DNA of 64,000 bases from Pantoea nemavictus (GCF_037479095.1 NZ_JBBGZW010000001.1:3534001-3598000), one strand, 5' to 3'; shown: positions 1 to 9,802, counted from the stretch's first letter. Numbers and translations: made by a program. The notes: generated from the sequence alone by a model not told the origin.

Positions 1-673
1 GTAAGCGCGCGCTGGCCGGTTTGCCAAACTCCGTCAGCACCTTTAGGGTTTCCATCGCCTGCATCGCGCCGATCACACCCACCAGCGGTGCCATCACCCC
101 GGCTTCTACACAGCTCAACACCTGCTCGCCGAATAAGCGGCTGATGCAGCGATAGCACGGCTCGCCGGGCTGCCAGGTAAATACGCTCAGCTGGCCTTCC
201 ATACGAATCGCTGCACCGGAAATCAGCGGGACCTGGTGCTGGAAACAGAGGCGATTGATTTGCTCGCGCGTAGTGACGTTATCGGTGCAATCTACCACGG
301 CATCGTGGCGGGCAATCAGTGCGCTGAGCTGCGTATCATCTAACTGCGCATCAATCGGCTCGAGCTGGCAGTGCGGATTAAGCGCCGCCAGCGGCTGCTG
401 TGCCGAGGTGACTTTCGCCACGCCAATTTTTGCATCGCTGTGCAGGATCTGCCGTTGCAGGTTGCTCAGGCTCACGGTATCGAAATCGAGCAAGGTGAGA
501 TGGCCCACGCCTGCCGACACCAGGTAAGGTGCCGCCGCGCAGCCCAATCCGCCGAGGCCAATCAGCAACACGCGTGCCGCCTTGAGTCTCTCCTGGCCAT
601 CAAAATCGAAGCCACGCAGCACAATCTGGCGGTTATAGCGCAGCATCTCATCATCGCTCAACTCCACGCTCAT
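1..673 (-). CDS. moeB: Molybdopterin-synthase adenylyltransferase MoeB (3' end outside window)
   Basis: MoeB adenylates the C-terminal glycine of the small molybdopterin synthase subunit MoaD so that it can be loaded with sulfur. The gene runs leftwards and is cut by the window edge; about 224 of the usual ~249 residues are visible. Seen: the Rossmann ATP-binding loop GLGGLGC at residues 39-45 and the first zinc pair CYRC at 173-176; the second Cys pair would fall outside the window. The ATG overlaps the moeA stop codon by one base (TAATG), so the two are translationally coupled, as in the E. coli moeAB operon. Confidence 0.95.
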   Translation of the reverse strand, partial: MSVELSDDEMLRYNRQIVLRGFDFDGQERLKAARVLLIGLGGLGCAAAPYLVSAGVGHLTLLDFDTVSLSNLQRQILHSDAKIGVAKVTSAQQPLAALNPHCQLEPIDAQLDDTQLSALIARHDAVVDCTDNVTTREQINRLCFQHQVPLISGAAIRMEGQLSVFTWQPGEPCYRCISRLFGEQVLSCVEAGVMAPLVGVIGAMQAMETLKVLTEFGKPASARL

Positions 674-1914
674 TAGCCCTCCAGCAGGCTGTTGAAGGCT
701 TCAATTTCTACCCACTCGCCGGGCTCAACGTCACCGCGATCGCGCTCGAGCACCACAAAACAGTTGGCCAGCGCAAAGGAGCTGAAGACGTGCGAACCCT
801 GCGCGCCGGTACTGCGCACTTCCAGCTCGCCGTCGTCACCACGGCTGAAAATGGCACGCTGGAAGTCGAGACGACCCGGGGATTTCTTCAGGCGTTGCGT
901 GGCGCGCGCGCGTTGACGCAGCGGCATGATGCGCGTGGTTTGGCCAGTGAGCGTCGCCAGCAGCGGCTGTACCAGCTGATAGAACGTCACCGCTGCCGAG
1001 ACCGGATTACCCGGCAGGCCGCAGAACCAGCTGTTCGCCAGCCGTCCAAAGGCAAAGGGTTTGCCCGGCTTGATCGCCAGTTTCCAGAAGGTGATAGCGC
1101 CCAGCTCCTCCAGCATCGCGCGGGTGAAATCGGCCTCGCCGACCGACACGCCGCCGGTGCTGATCACCACATCGGCCTGACGATCGGCTTCGGTAAAGGC
1201 GGTACGCAGCGCCGCCTGGTCGTCAGCAATCACGCCAAGATCGATCACTTCGCAGCCCAGTTTGTTGAGCATCAGCGCGACGGTGAAACGGTTGGTATCG
1301 TAAATCTGGCCAGCGGCTAATGGCTGACCCACCGCCTGCAGTTCATCACCAGTCGAGAAGATCGCCACACGCAGTTTACGCAGCACGCTCACTTCGGCGA
1401 TGCCCAGCGACGCCAGCAACGGCAACTCGGCGGCACCAAGGCGCACACCGGCATCCAGCACCTGTTTTCCCGCCTGAATATCTTCGCCGATGCGGCGGAT
1501 ATTTTGCCCTTCCTGCAGCGGTGCGGTAATCACAATGCCGCCGTCGCGCTGCAAGGTTTGCTCCTGCATTACCACGGCATCACAACCGGCGGGAATCGGC
1601 GCGCCGGTCATAATGCGAATCACGCTGCCCGCTGGCCACTCGCCGTTAAAGGGCGCACCGGCGAAGGCTTTTCCCGCCACCGGCAACACGCGATCGGCTG
1701 CGCTATCCGCCAGACGAACGGCGTAACCGTCCATGGCTGAGTTATCAAAAGAGGGCACATCGAGCGGTGAGTTAATCGGTTTAGCGGTGATGCGCCCGGC
1801 GGCTTCAAACAGCGAAACGTTCAGCGAATCGCTAATCGGCGTTAACTGCTGCAGCATCTTTTGCTGCGCGTCTTCGAGGGAGATTAATCCTGCGGTAAAA
1901 GGTTCCATGTCCAT
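673..1914 (-). CDS. moeA: Molybdopterin molybdenumtransferase MoeA
   Basis: MoeA inserts molybdate into adenylated molybdopterin, the last step of basic molybdenum cofactor assembly. The 413-residue length is normal for the family. The N-terminal MoeA-specific part carries the conserved [17 protein letters not shown] stretch. The central MoCF domain shows [24 protein letters not shown] and GLPGNPVS, the loops that bind molybdopterin and metal. The start could be the ATG at 1914 or the one two codons later; an AGG lies 5 nt before the first. It is first in the moeA-moeB operon and divergent from iaaA. Confidence 0.96.
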   Translation of the reverse strand: MDMEPFTAGLISLEDAQQKMLQQLTPISDSLNVSLFEAAGRITAKPINSPLDVPSFDNSAMDGYAVRLADSAADRVLPVAGKAFAGAPFNGEWPAGSVIRIMTGAPIPAGCDAVVMQEQTLQRDGGIVITAPLQEGQNIRRIGEDIQAGKQVLDAGVRLGAAELPLLASLGIAEVSVLRKLRVAIFSTGDELQAVGQPLAAGQIYDTNRFTVALMLNKLGCEVIDLGVIADDQAALRTAFTEADRQADVVISTGGVSVGEADFTRAMLEELGAITFWKLAIKPGKPFAFGRLANSWFCGLPGNPVSAAVTFYQLVQPLLATLTGQTTRIMPLRQRARATQRLKKSPGRLDFQRAIFSRGDDGELEVRSTGAQGSHVFSSFALANCFVVLERDRGDVEPGEWVEIEAFNSLLEG

Positions 1915-2267
1915 CTCTGCCTGGTTAATTTCAGATGCGGTCTATTATGGGTAATGCGTGGCCGTTAAGCGAGCGCGCACGTTACTCATTCACCGCACAT
2001 TCCGTAGCGGCGCGATTTATCGCGCAATAAGTTGCGCCGCTACGCTGCGTGCGATCGGTGATATCAGTTGTCTTGGTTTGCAACTATGAAGTGAGTAAAC
2101 CCATCGCGACCAAAAAAGCATAATCCACAATAAAAGGTTATGACCATGAAGACAGTTTCTGCTTTACAAGATGAGGGGGCCTTTCTATAGTCGAAAATTG
2201 CCAAAAAAAGATGAAAACCATTCTAAATCAGTGTTTTTGGTTCTGATTCCTTTACAGGGTACCGGTT
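1915..2267. other. Intergenic region moeA/iaaA
   Basis: This 353-base divergent intergenic region must hold the promoters of moeA and iaaA. The one clear structure is the palindromic repeat at 2003-2044. A 16-codon reading frame starting at 2141 (ATG preceded by AAAAGG) ends at a TAG at 2189. It is too short and too unsupported to call a gene. Confidence 0.5.
2003..2044. repeat. REP-like palindromic repeat, intact copy
   Basis: The arms GTAGCGGCGC (2004-2013) and GCGCCGCTAC (2034-2043) are perfect inverted repeats, and the bases between them continue the stem imperfectly. It shares its arm sequence with the palindrome that the IS110-family element interrupts near 8600/9813. That points to a dispersed intergenic repeat family of this genome, comparable to enterobacterial REP sequences. 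This copy is compact, with no loop segment, and uninterrupted. Confidence 0.8.
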
Positions 2268-3233
2268 ATGGCTAAAGCAGTTATCGCAATTCACGGCGGT
2301 GCCGGCGCGATTACGCGCGCGGCAATGAGCGCCGAAAAAGAGCAGCACTATCGTCAGCAACTCACCGCAATCGTTACCGCAGGCCAGCAGATTCTTGCGG
2401 CGGATGGAAGTGCACTCGATGCGGTGACCGAAGCGGTTCGCTTGCTGGAAGAGTGTCCGTTGTTCAACGCCGGCAAAGGTGCGGTGTTCACCCATCAAGG
2501 CACGCACGAACTGGATGCCAGCATTATGGATGGTCGCACGCTCGATGTGGGGGCGGTTGCGGGCGTCAGCCACATTCGTAATCCTATCCTCGCCGCGCGT
2601 AAGGTGCTGGAAAATAGCCCGCACGTGCTGTTTATCGGGGCGGGCGCAGAAGCCTTCGCTGCCGAGCAGGGCTTAGAACCGGTTAATGCCGATTACTTCT
2701 CCACGCCAGAGCGCTGGGAGCAGCTGCAGCGCGCGCTGCACAGCCAGCAGATGGTGCTCGATCATGATGGTGAAGCTAACAGCCACAGCGATGATCCGCT
2801 GGACCCGGATCGCAAATTTGGCACCGTGGGTGCGGTAGCGCTCGATCTTCAAGGTAATCTGGCGGCCGCCACGTCAACCGGTGGCATGACCAACAAACAG
2901 GCCGGTCGCGTCGGCGACTCACCGCTGGTGGGCGCAGGTTGCTATGCCAGCAACGACAGCGTGGCGGTCTCCTGTACCGGCACCGGCGAAGTGTTTATCC
3001 GTACGCTCGCCGCCTACGACGTGGCGGCGCAGATGCATTACGCCGGACGCTCGCTGCAGCAGGCCACTGCCAATGTCATTCACGACAAAGTGCAGGAACT
3101 GGAAGGCAGCGGCGGGCTGATCGCCATTGACGCCGCAGGCAATGTGGCGCTGCCGTTTAACAGCGAAGGTATGTATCGCGGATTCGCCTATGTTGAGGGT
3201 GACGTTGAGGTAGCGATTTACCGCGACAGCTAA
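2268..3233 (+). CDS. iaaA: Isoaspartyl peptidase / L-asparaginase IaaA
   Basis: This Ntn-hydrolase cuts isoaspartyl dipeptides and L-asparagine. The precursor cleaves itself before a threonine that becomes the N-terminal nucleophile of the small subunit. Here that residue is Thr186 in the motif FGTVGAVALD, and the downstream substrate-binding motif GRVGDSPLVGAG is present. The length of 321 matches E. coli YbiK/IaaA. The gene stops 9 bases before gsiA, whose Shine-Dalgarno overlaps the iaaA stop (TAAGGAG), so it is the first gene of an iaaA-gsiABCD operon that would link peptide breakdown with glutathione uptake. Confidence 0.96.
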   Translation: MAKAVIAIHGGAGAITRAAMSAEKEQHYRQQLTAIVTAGQQILAADGSALDAVTEAVRLLEECPLFNAGKGAVFTHQGTHELDASIMDGRTLDVGAVAGVSHIRNPILAARKVLENSPHVLFIGAGAEAFAAEQGLEPVNADYFSTPERWEQLQRALHSQQMVLDHDGEANSHSDDPLDPDRKFGTVGAVALDLQGNLAAATSTGGMTNKQAGRVGDSPLVGAGCYASNDSVAVSCTGTGEVFIRTLAAYDVAAQMHYAGRSLQQATANVIHDKVQELEGSGGLIAIDAAGNVALPFNSEGMYRGFAYVEGDVEVAIYRDS

Positions 3234-3242
3234 GGAGCAGGC

Positions 3243-5099
3243 ATGACGGACCAACAGCTGCAGTTTGCGCCGGAGCAGGTTCTGGCGGTGCGCGATCTTA
3301 ACGTACGCTTCGAGCATGAAGGGCGCATTACCGAAGCGGTGCGTAACCTGTCGCTCGACCTGCATCGCGGTGAAACGCTGGCGCTGGTGGGTGAATCGGG
3401 ATCGGGCAAATCCGTCACCTCGCTGGCGCTGATGCGTCTGATTCAACAGGCCGGTGGCGATGTGAGCGGTGAAATTCAGCTGCGTCGCCGTAATGGCGAG
3501 GTGCTGGATGTGATGCGCGCTTCCAGCGGTCAGATGCGCAAGGTGCGCGGCGCCGATATGGCGATGATCTTTCAGGAGCCGATGACCTCGCTTAACCCGG
3601 TGTTCACCGTCGGCGAGCAGATAGCGGAATCTATCCGTCTGCATCAGGGGAAAAGCCACCAACAGGCGCTGGCCGAAGCGCGCCGCATGCTCGATCTGGT
3701 GCGTATTCCGGAAGCGCAAAATGTGCTGGGGCGCTATCCGCATCAACTCTCCGGCGGCATGCGTCAGCGCGTGATGATCGCGATGGCGCTGTCGTGCAAA
3801 CCGGCGCTGCTGATTGCCGATGAACCGACCACCGCACTCGACGTCACGATTCAGGCGCAGATCCTGCAGCTGATCCGCGTGCTGCAAAAAGAGATGCAGA
3901 TGGGGGTGATTTTTATCACCCACGACATGGGCGTGGTGGCAGAGATGGCCGATCGCGTGCAGGTGATGTATCGCGGTGATGTGGTTGAACGCGCGCCGGT
4001 GCAGCAGCTGTTTGCCGATCCGCAGCAGCCCTATACCCGCGCGTTACTGGCAGCGGTGCCGAAGCTGGGCGCGATGCACGGCCAGGCGTTGCCGGCAAAA
4101 TTTCCCTTACTGCATGCCAATGGCCGCGAAGAGCGGGCACAACCCCAGGATACGGTGCGCCACGATCGTCCGCCGATTTTACAGGTCCGCGATTTGGTTA
4201 CGCGTTTCGATATTCGCGGCGGGTTGCTCAATCGCGTTAAGCGCCGCGTGCACGCGGTGGAGAAAGTCAGTTTTGATCTCTACGCCGGTGAAACGCTGGC
4301 GCTGGTGGGCGAATCCGGCTGTGGTAAATCCACCACCGGACGCTCACTGCTGCGGCTGGTGGCCAGCCAGGGCGGCACTATTACCTTTGACGGCCAGCGC
4401 ATTGATGCGTTGCAGGGCAATGCGCTGGCGTCGCTGCGCCGCGATATCCAGTTTATCTTCCAGGATCCTTACGCCTCGCTCGATCCGCGGTTGACCGTAG
4501 GTTTTTCCATTATGGAACCGCTGCTGGTGCATCAAACGATGGATCGTCGTCAGGCGGAGAAGCGCGTCGCCTGGCTACTGGAACGCGTTGGCCTGCTGCC
4601 GGAACATGCGCAGCGCTATCCGCACGAATTCTCCGGCGGTCAGCGCCAGCGCATCTGCATTGCTCGCGCGCTGGCGCTCAATCCCAAAGTGGTGATCGCC
4701 GATGAATCGGTGTCGGCGCTGGATGTATCGATTCAGGCGCAGATCATTAATCTAATGCTCGATTTGCAGCGTGAGTTTGGTATCGCCTTCTTATTTATTT
4801 CGCACGATATGGCGGTGGTGGAACGCATCAGCCATCGCGTGGCGGTGATGTATCTTGGACAGATCGTGGAGATGGGACCGCGTCAGGCGGTGTTTGAACA
4901 GCCGCGTCATCCTTACACCAAAAAACTGATGGCCGCGGTGCCAGTGGCCGATCCGGCCCACCGGCATCGTGAGCGGGCGCTGATGGTGGATGAGATCCCC
5001 AGCCCGATTCGCCCGCTGGGTGATGAGCCGGAAGTGGCGCCCTTACTGGAAGTAGCACCGGGCCATTTTGTCGCCCGCCACGCTATTAGCGGCGCCTGA
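3243..5099 (+). CDS. gsiA: Glutathione ABC importer, double ATPase GsiA
   Basis: GsiA powers uptake of glutathione through GsiC/GsiD. It is a fusion of two ABC ATPase domains. The first has Walker A GESGSGKS at residues 50-57 and signature LSGGMRQR near 169. The second has Walker A GESGCGKS near 356 and signature FSGGQRQR near 463. Both have DEP/DES Walker B segments and the D-loop SALD/TALD. Oligopeptide-transporter C-terminal extensions follow each domain (for example [12 protein letters not shown]). The length of 618 is close to E. coli GsiA (623). Confidence 0.96.
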   Translation: MTDQQLQFAPEQVLAVRDLNVRFEHEGRITEAVRNLSLDLHRGETLALVGESGSGKSVTSLALMRLIQQAGGDVSGEIQLRRRNGEVLDVMRASSGQMRKVRGADMAMIFQEPMTSLNPVFTVGEQIAESIRLHQGKSHQQALAEARRMLDLVRIPEAQNVLGRYPHQLSGGMRQRVMIAMALSCKPALLIADEPTTALDVTIQAQILQLIRVLQKEMQMGVIFITHDMGVVAEMADRVQVMYRGDVVERAPVQQLFADPQQPYTRALLAAVPKLGAMHGQALPAKFPLLHANGREERAQPQDTVRHDRPPILQVRDLVTRFDIRGGLLNRVKRRVHAVEKVSFDLYAGETLALVGESGCGKSTTGRSLLRLVASQGGTITFDGQRIDALQGNALASLRRDIQFIFQDPYASLDPRLTVGFSIMEPLLVHQTMDRRQAEKRVAWLLERVGLLPEHAQRYPHEFSGGQRQRICIARALALNPKVVIADESVSALDVSIQAQIINLMLDLQREFGIAFLFISHDMAVVERISHRVAVMYLGQIVEMGPRQAVFEQPRHPYTKKLMAAVPVADPAHRHRERALMVDEIPSPIRPLGDEPEVAPLLEVAPGHFVARHAISGA

Positions 5100-5162
5100 G
5101 CAGCAACCAATCGCACATCTTCAGATGTCGCGCATGACAGGGATTACAGGAGAACGATAACG

Positions 5163-6698
5163 ATGCACCATATTATGCGAAAAGGGGTTATCACTGCCGG
5201 TTTGTTGAGTTCGGCGCTGGCGCTGCCCGCGTGGGCGGCGAAAGATGCGGTGATTGCGGTGGCCTCAACCTTTACCACGCTCGATCCTTACGATGCCAAC
5301 GACACGCTGTCACAGGCGGTGGCGAAGTCTTTCTATCAGGGCTTATTCGGCTTTGATAAAGACATGAAGCTGACCAACGTACTGGCGGAAAGCTATCAGG
5401 CGAGCAGCGATGGCCTGACGTACACCATCAAGCTGCGTTCCGGTGTGAAATTCCAGGATGGCACCGATTTCAATGCCGACGCGGTGAAAGTTAACCTCGA
5501 TCGCGCCAGCAATCCGGACAACCATCTCAAGCGCTATAACCTGTTCAAATACATCGCCACCACTGAAGTGGTTGACCCAACCACGGTGAAGATCACCCTG
5601 AAGCAGCCGTTCTCGGCCTTCATCAACAACCTGGCGCACCCGGCGGCGGTAATGATTTCGCCAACCGCGCTGAATAAATATGGCAAGGATATCGGCTTCC
5701 ATCCGGTCGGAACCGGCCCGTTTGCCTTTGATACCTGGAATCAGACCGACTTCGTGAAAGTGAAGAAGTGGGAGGGCTACTGGAAAAAAGGTTATCCGAA
5801 GCTGGATAGCATTACCTGGCGTCCGGTGGTGGATAACAACACCCGCGCGGCGATGCTGCAAACCGGTGAAGCAAGCTTTGCCTTCCCGGTGCCGTTCGAG
5901 CAGGCCAAACTGCTGCAAGGTAACAGCAAGCTCGATGTGGTGACCACGCCGTCGATCATGCAGCGCTACATCAGCCTCAACGTCACGCAAAAGCCGTTTG
6001 ATAATCCGAAGGTGCGTGAAGCACTGGAGTACGCGATTAACCGTCAGGCGCTGGCAAAAGTGGCGTTTGCGGGTTATGCCACGCCAGCAACCGGCATCGT
6101 GCCGCCGACCATCGATTTTGCGCAGAGCTATCCGGCGATTAAATACGATCCGGCTAAAGCGCGCGAATTGCTGAAAGAAGCGGGCTTCCCGAACGGTTTC
6201 GAAACCACCTTGTGGTCATCGCATAACCACAGCACCGCGCAGAAAGTACTGCAGTTCACCCAGCAGCAGCTGGCGCAGGTGGGCGTGAAGGTCAAAGTGA
6301 CGGCGATGGATGCCGGTCAGCGCGCGGCTGAAGTGGAGAGCAAAGGGCAGAAAGAGAGCGGTGTACGTATGTTCTATACCGGCTGGTCGGCGTCAACCGG
6401 GGAAGCCGATTGGGCGCTGACGCCGCTGTTCGCTACCACGTCCTGGCCGCCAGCGATCTTTAACACCGCCTTCTACAGCAATCCGCAGGTGGATAAAGAT
6501 CTCGGCGATGCACTAAAAACCACCGATCGCGACCAGAAAGCCAAACTGTATAAAGACGCACAGGATCGCATCTGGAACGACCATCCGTGGATCCCGCTGG
6601 TGGTCGAGCAACTGCTGTCTGCCAACAATAAAAACCTCAGCGGTTTTTATGTCATGCCCGATACCTCATTCAATTTTGATGAGGCGGATCTGAAGTAA
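5163..6698 (+). CDS. gsiB: Periplasmic glutathione-binding protein GsiB
   Basis: This is the solute-binding protein of the glutathione importer, SBP family 5 (DppA/OppA type). A Sec signal peptide spans about residues 1-25 and ends in AWA, before [10 protein letters not shown]. The family signature region around [13 protein letters not shown] and the C-terminal WIPLVVEQ are present. The ATG at 5163 is supported by GGAG about 10 bases upstream; a second in-frame ATG four codons later is not. A strong hairpin without a T-run follows (6705-6728), which may let the binding protein mRNA accumulate above the downstream genes. Confidence 0.95.
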   Translation: MHHIMRKGVITAGLLSSALALPAWAAKDAVIAVASTFTTLDPYDANDTLSQAVAKSFYQGLFGFDKDMKLTNVLAESYQASSDGLTYTIKLRSGVKFQDGTDFNADAVKVNLDRASNPDNHLKRYNLFKYIATTEVVDPTTVKITLKQPFSAFINNLAHPAAVMISPTALNKYGKDIGFHPVGTGPFAFDTWNQTDFVKVKKWEGYWKKGYPKLDSITWRPVVDNNTRAAMLQTGEASFAFPVPFEQAKLLQGNSKLDVVTTPSIMQRYISLNVTQKPFDNPKVREALEYAINRQALAKVAFAGYATPATGIVPPTIDFAQSYPAIKYDPAKARELLKEAGFPNGFETTLWSSHNHSTAQKVLQFTQQQLAQVGVKVKVTAMDAGQRAAEVESKGQKESGVRMFYTGWSASTGEADWALTPLFATTSWPPAIFNTAFYSNPQVDKDLGDALKTTDRDQKAKLYKDAQDRIWNDHPWIPLVVEQLLSANNKNLSGFYVMPDTSFNFDEADLK

Positions 6699-6704
6699 CA
6701 GACG

Positions 6705-6728
6705 CGGCCAGCCTTGCGGGGCTGGCCG
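6705..6728 (+). terminator. Hairpin between gsiB and gsiC (attenuator or mRNA stabiliser)
   Basis: CGGCCAGCC (6705-6713) and GGCTGGCCG (6720-6728) form a perfect 9-bp GC stem with a 6-base loop. No run of T follows, so full termination is unlikely. In importer operons such hairpins after the binding-protein gene typically stabilise the upstream mRNA; that role is inferred here. Confidence 0.7.
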
Positions 6729-6747
6729 ATGCTGCGCAGGACTTCGC

Positions 6748-7668
6748 ATGCTCAACTATTTTCTCAAACGATTACTGGGATTGATTCCCACGCTGCTGAT
6801 TGTCGCGGTGCTGGTGTTCCTGTTTGTTCACCTGCTGCCGGGCGATCCGGCGCGCCTGATTGCTGGCCCGGAAGCGGATGCCTCGGTAGTGGCGCTGGTG
6901 CGTCAGGATCTCGGCCTCGATCAGCCGCTGATCAAGCAGTTCTGGCACTTCATGCTCAATGCGGTGCAGGGCGATTTCGGTCATTCGCTGGTCTCGAAGC
7001 GTCCAGTGATTGATGAAATTGCCGCGCGCTTTTTCCCTACGCTATGGCTCACGCTGAGCAGCATGGTGTGGGCGGTTATTTTCGGCATGGCGATTGGTAT
7101 CACCTCGGCGGTATGGCGCAATCGCTGGCCGGATCGTATCGGCATGACGCTGGCGGTGTCGGGGATTTCGTTCCCGGCCTTCGCGCTCGGCATGCTGCTG
7201 ATGCAGGTGTTTTCGGTGCAGCTGGGTTGGTTGCCTACCGTCGGAGCCGATAGCTGGAAACACTACATTTTGCCGTCAATCACGCTGGGTGCCGCGGTGG
7301 CGGCGGTGATGGCGCGCTTCACCCGCGCCTCATTCGTGGAGGTGATGCAGGAAGATTACATGCGCACCGCCCGCGCCAAAGGGGTACGCGAATCACTGGT
7401 GGTGGTGAAACACGGCCTGCGTAACGCGATGATTCCGGTGGTGACCATGATGGGCCTGCAGTTTGGTTTCCTGCTGGGCGGCTCGATTGTGGTGGAAGTG
7501 GTGTTCAACTGGCCAGGCTTAGGCCGCTTGCTGGTGGATTCGGTTGAGATGCGCGATTACCCGGTGATTCAGGCCGAAGTGTTGCTGTTCTCGCTGGAGT
7601 TCATCCTGATTAACCTGATTGTCGATGTGCTGTACGCGGCAATCAACCCGGCAATTCGCTACAAGTAA
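6748..7668 (+). CDS. gsiC: Glutathione ABC importer permease GsiC
   Basis: GsiC is one of two inner-membrane subunits forming the glutathione channel. At 306 residues it has the length of E. coli GsiC. It shows the layout of DppB-type permeases: an N-terminal anchor helix, a periplasmic stretch, and a five-helix BPD_transp_1 core carrying the EAA loop around [12 protein letters not shown] and [11 protein letters not shown]. It ends with NPAIRYK. Its stop codon overlaps the Shine-Dalgarno of gsiD. Confidence 0.96.
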   Translation: MLNYFLKRLLGLIPTLLIVAVLVFLFVHLLPGDPARLIAGPEADASVVALVRQDLGLDQPLIKQFWHFMLNAVQGDFGHSLVSKRPVIDEIAARFFPTLWLTLSSMVWAVIFGMAIGITSAVWRNRWPDRIGMTLAVSGISFPAFALGMLLMQVFSVQLGWLPTVGADSWKHYILPSITLGAAVAAVMARFTRASFVEVMQEDYMRTARAKGVRESLVVVKHGLRNAMIPVVTMMGLQFGFLLGGSIVVEVVFNWPGLGRLLVDSVEMRDYPVIQAEVLLFSLEFILINLIVDVLYAAINPAIRYK

Positions 7669-7678
7669 GGAGTCGCAA

Positions 7679-8584
7679 TTGAAGAACTGGCGACGTGCCG
7701 CGGCATTAAAGACCATGCCGACCATCACGGAAAACCGGGTACGCACGCCGTGGCGCGAATTCTGGCGGCGTTTTCGCCGTCAGCATGTGGCGCTGCTGGC
7801 CGGACTGTTTGTGCTGCTGTTGATTGTGGTGGCGTTTATCGCGCCGATGATGGCGCCGTTTGATGCGGAAAACTATTTCGATTACGACCGGCTGAATGAA
7901 GGGCCATCGCTAATGCACTGGTTTGGCGTCGATTCGCTGGGGCGCGATATCTTCAGCCGTGTGCTGGTGGGGACGCGCATCTCGCTGATTGCCGGTTTCT
8001 TCTCGGTGGCGATTGGCGCGCTAATTGGCACGGTGTTAGGTTTGCTGGCCGGTTACTACGAAGGCTGGTGGGATCGCATCACCATGCGTATCTGCGATGT
8101 GCTGTTCGCCTTTCCCGGCATTCTGCTGGCGATAGCGGTGGTGGCGATCATGGGCAGCGGCATGAGCAATGTGATTGTCGCGGTTGCGATTTTCAGTATT
8201 CCTGCTTTTGCCCGTTTGGTGCGCGGCAACACGCTGGTACTGAAGCATCAAACCTATATTGAGTCGGCGCGCAGCATTGGGGCGTCGGACTGGACCATTA
8301 TCATGCGACACATTCTACCCGGCACGGTGTCGTCGATTGTGGTCTATTTCACCATGCGGATCGGCACATCAATTATCACTGCGGCGAGCTTGTCGTTTCT
8401 GGGGTTGGGCGCTCAGCCGCCAACGCCAGAGTGGGGCGCGATGTTGAATGAGGCGCGCGCCGATATGGTCATTGCGCCGCACGTGGCGATTTTCCCCAGC
8501 CTGGCGATTTTCCTTACCGTGCTGGCGTTTAATCTGCTGGGTGATGGCTTGCGCGATGCGCTTGATCCGAAATTGAAGACCTAA
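7679..8584 (+). CDS. gsiD: Glutathione ABC importer permease GsiD (TTG start)
   Basis: GsiD is the second permease subunit. The best start is the TTG at 7679: AAGGAG (7667-7672) sits 6 bases upstream, and the resulting N-terminus (KNWRRAA, then [15 protein letters not shown]) lines up with E. coli GsiD. The upstream in-frame ATG at 7619 lies inside gsiC, and the next ATG at 7712 lacks a ribosome site. The DppC-type core has the EAA loop around [20 protein letters not shown]. The product is 301 residues and is the last gene of the operon; the IS110-family element begins about 20 bases after the stop. Confidence 0.93.
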   Translation: MKNWRRAAALKTMPTITENRVRTPWREFWRRFRRQHVALLAGLFVLLLIVVAFIAPMMAPFDAENYFDYDRLNEGPSLMHWFGVDSLGRDIFSRVLVGTRISLIAGFFSVAIGALIGTVLGLLAGYYEGWWDRITMRICDVLFAFPGILLAIAVVAIMGSGMSNVIVAVAIFSIPAFARLVRGNTLVLKHQTYIESARSIGASDWTIIMRHILPGTVSSIVVYFTMRIGTSIITAASLSFLGLGAQPPTPEWGAMLNEARADMVIAPHVAIFPSLAIFLTVLAFNLLGDGLRDALDPKLKT

Positions 8585-8599
8585 AGCTTACTGCAGATC

Positions 8600-8633
8600 G
8601 TAGCTACCGTCTTGAACGTCAAGCGGTAGCTAC
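8600..8633. repeat. Long hairpin across the right end of the IS element
   Basis: The arm 8600-8615 pairs with 8619-8633 around a 3-base loop, with one unpaired T: GTAGCTACCG against CGGTAGCTAC, then CTTGA against TCAAG. The outer five bases on the left are host DNA, so the full hairpin exists only at this insertion. The recombinase stop codon lies inside it. It could slow or end transcription entering from gsiD, but no T-run follows. Confidence 0.75.
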
Positions 8634-9602
8634 GTAGTTTTCGTTCCACGGCTCTCGTGTTTTAAGCACACCGAAGCAGAGATGGACCAGTTTGCGCATC
8701 ACCGCTCCCAGCGCCACTTTGGCTGGCTTGCCCTTCGCCATCAGCCTTTCATACAGCGCTCTTACGGGGCGATTCCACCTTGCCGCTACTATCGCGGCCA
8801 TATACAGCTTCGCTCTCACGTCGGCGGGACCGGTTTTCGACATCCGGGCCAGCCCTCTCACCGAACTGCCTGACGTCTTCTCGACCGGCACCACGCCCAG
8901 CCACGCCGCTACCTGACCCGCATTGCGGAACTGGCACGTACGCAGCACCGACAGCATGGTCGTTCCCACTACGCCGCCGATACCTTTTATCGACTCCAGC
9001 AGCTTAAGATCATCTTTCAGACCATCATTCTTATCCATGTGGTCGTCAATCAGCGCGTTTATTCGCTTCAGCTCCTTTTCATGCGATTTTTTTGTTCTTT
9101 CAAGCGAGTCGGTCACCTCGCCCGCCGTCTGGGTTGAGTTCGCCTTCTCGAGCCTGTTCGTCGCGCGCTGCACATCTTCAACGATGGCGTCACGCAGACG
9201 CAGCAGGTCTTTCAGCTTGCGGACTTCCGGTGGCGGCGGAACCCAGGCATCGGGCTGTTTCAGCTCGCCGTAACGGGCCAGCACCCAGGCGTCGACCGCG
9301 TCATTTTTGGTCAGGATACCCATTCCGCGGGCAAACTCCCTGACCCGTTGCGGATTGCCGATACAGACCGTCACGGGCGTGTTCCCGTGCAGCCCGTAAG
9401 CGACGTTTTCGTGATAGACGCTGGTCGCTTCCATCACCACCATCACCTGCTCTGGCGGGCACTTCTGCTTCTGGAGCCAGTCGCAGATGTCACGTTCTAC
9501 GCCGACCTGATTTTTGATGGATTTCGTTTTCTTTTTGCCGTTGCCGGGGAACAGGCAGAGGTCGAGTTTGTTTTTGCTGACATCAATACCAAGACAGAAC
9601 AT
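8619..9602 (-). CDS. IS110-family DEDD recombinase/transposase
   Basis: This is an RNA-guided DNA recombinase of the IS110 family. With the start at 9602, which has GGGAGA upstream and begins MFCLGIDVSK, it is 327 residues, close to IS621 (326). The RuvC-like domain shows the DEDD residues at Asp7, Glu58, Asp101 and Asp104 (GIDVSK, VVMEATSVYHE, TKNDAVDAW). A coiled-coil-like middle (about 130-200) leads to the C-terminal Transposase_20 domain with SIKGIGG and EKTSGSS, where Ser244 is the likely covalent nucleophile. No stop or frameshift interrupts the frame, so the element looks intact. Confidence 0.95.
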   Translation of the reverse strand: MFCLGIDVSKNKLDLCLFPGNGKKKTKSIKNQVGVERDICDWLQKQKCPPEQVMVVMEATSVYHENVAYGLHGNTPVTVCIGNPQRVREFARGMGILTKNDAVDAWVLARYGELKQPDAWVPPPPEVRKLKDLLRLRDAIVEDVQRATNRLEKANSTQTAGEVTDSLERTKKSHEKELKRINALIDDHMDKNDGLKDDLKLLESIKGIGGVVGTTMLSVLRTCQFRNAGQVAAWLGVVPVEKTSGSSVRGLARMSKTGPADVRAKLYMAAIVAARWNRPVRALYERLMAKGKPAKVALGAVMRKLVHLCFGVLKTREPWNENYVATA

Positions 9603-9628
9603 CGGATATCTCCCTTTCACTTAAACCA

Positions 9629-9796
9629 TCACGCCATCTAGCCTTGTACATACGAAGTCAGAGCTTCTGGTTACCGTTCAGAGTAGTTGCTGGCGTGAAA
9701 GGAGAAACGGAGGGCTTAAAGCTACGAAGCAAGATCGGGTCTTAAGCGGCGCAAAAAGCTGCCTCCGTTTCATGTTGCTGGTAGCTAACCAGCAAC
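9629..9796 (-). ncRNA. Predicted bridge RNA of the IS110-family element
   Basis: Read on the minus strand, the left end forms three modules. The first is a 5' hairpin, 9796-9774 (GTTGCTGGT/ACCAGCAAC). The second is a loop closed by GAAACGGAGG (9771-9762) and CCTCCGTTTC (9713-9704). The third is a loop closed by TCACGCCA (9698-9691) and TGGCGTGA (9636-9629). The first loop holds TTGCGCCGCT (9754-9745), identical to the left target plus core, and TCGTAGC (9727-9721), complementary to the right target. The second holds ACGGTA (9677-9672), identical to the element's right end, and TACAAG (9648-9643), complementary to its left end. This is the bridge RNA architecture established for IS621. Expression is not shown by sequence. 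Confidence 0.88.
9774..9796 (-). repeat. 5' hairpin of the predicted bridge RNA
   Basis: GTTGCTGGT and ACCAGCAAC pair perfectly over 9 bp around a 5-base loop. On the minus strand it is the first structure downstream of the predicted transcription start. Confidence 0.8.
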
Positions 9797-9802
9797 ACAT
9801 TC

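Noticed and set aside
2919..3923. Long antisense reading frames (for example opposite iaaA/gsiA, potF and artP)
   Set aside because: They are mirror frames of strongly conserved genes in GC-rich DNA, with His/Arg-rich nonsense composition and no ribosome sites.
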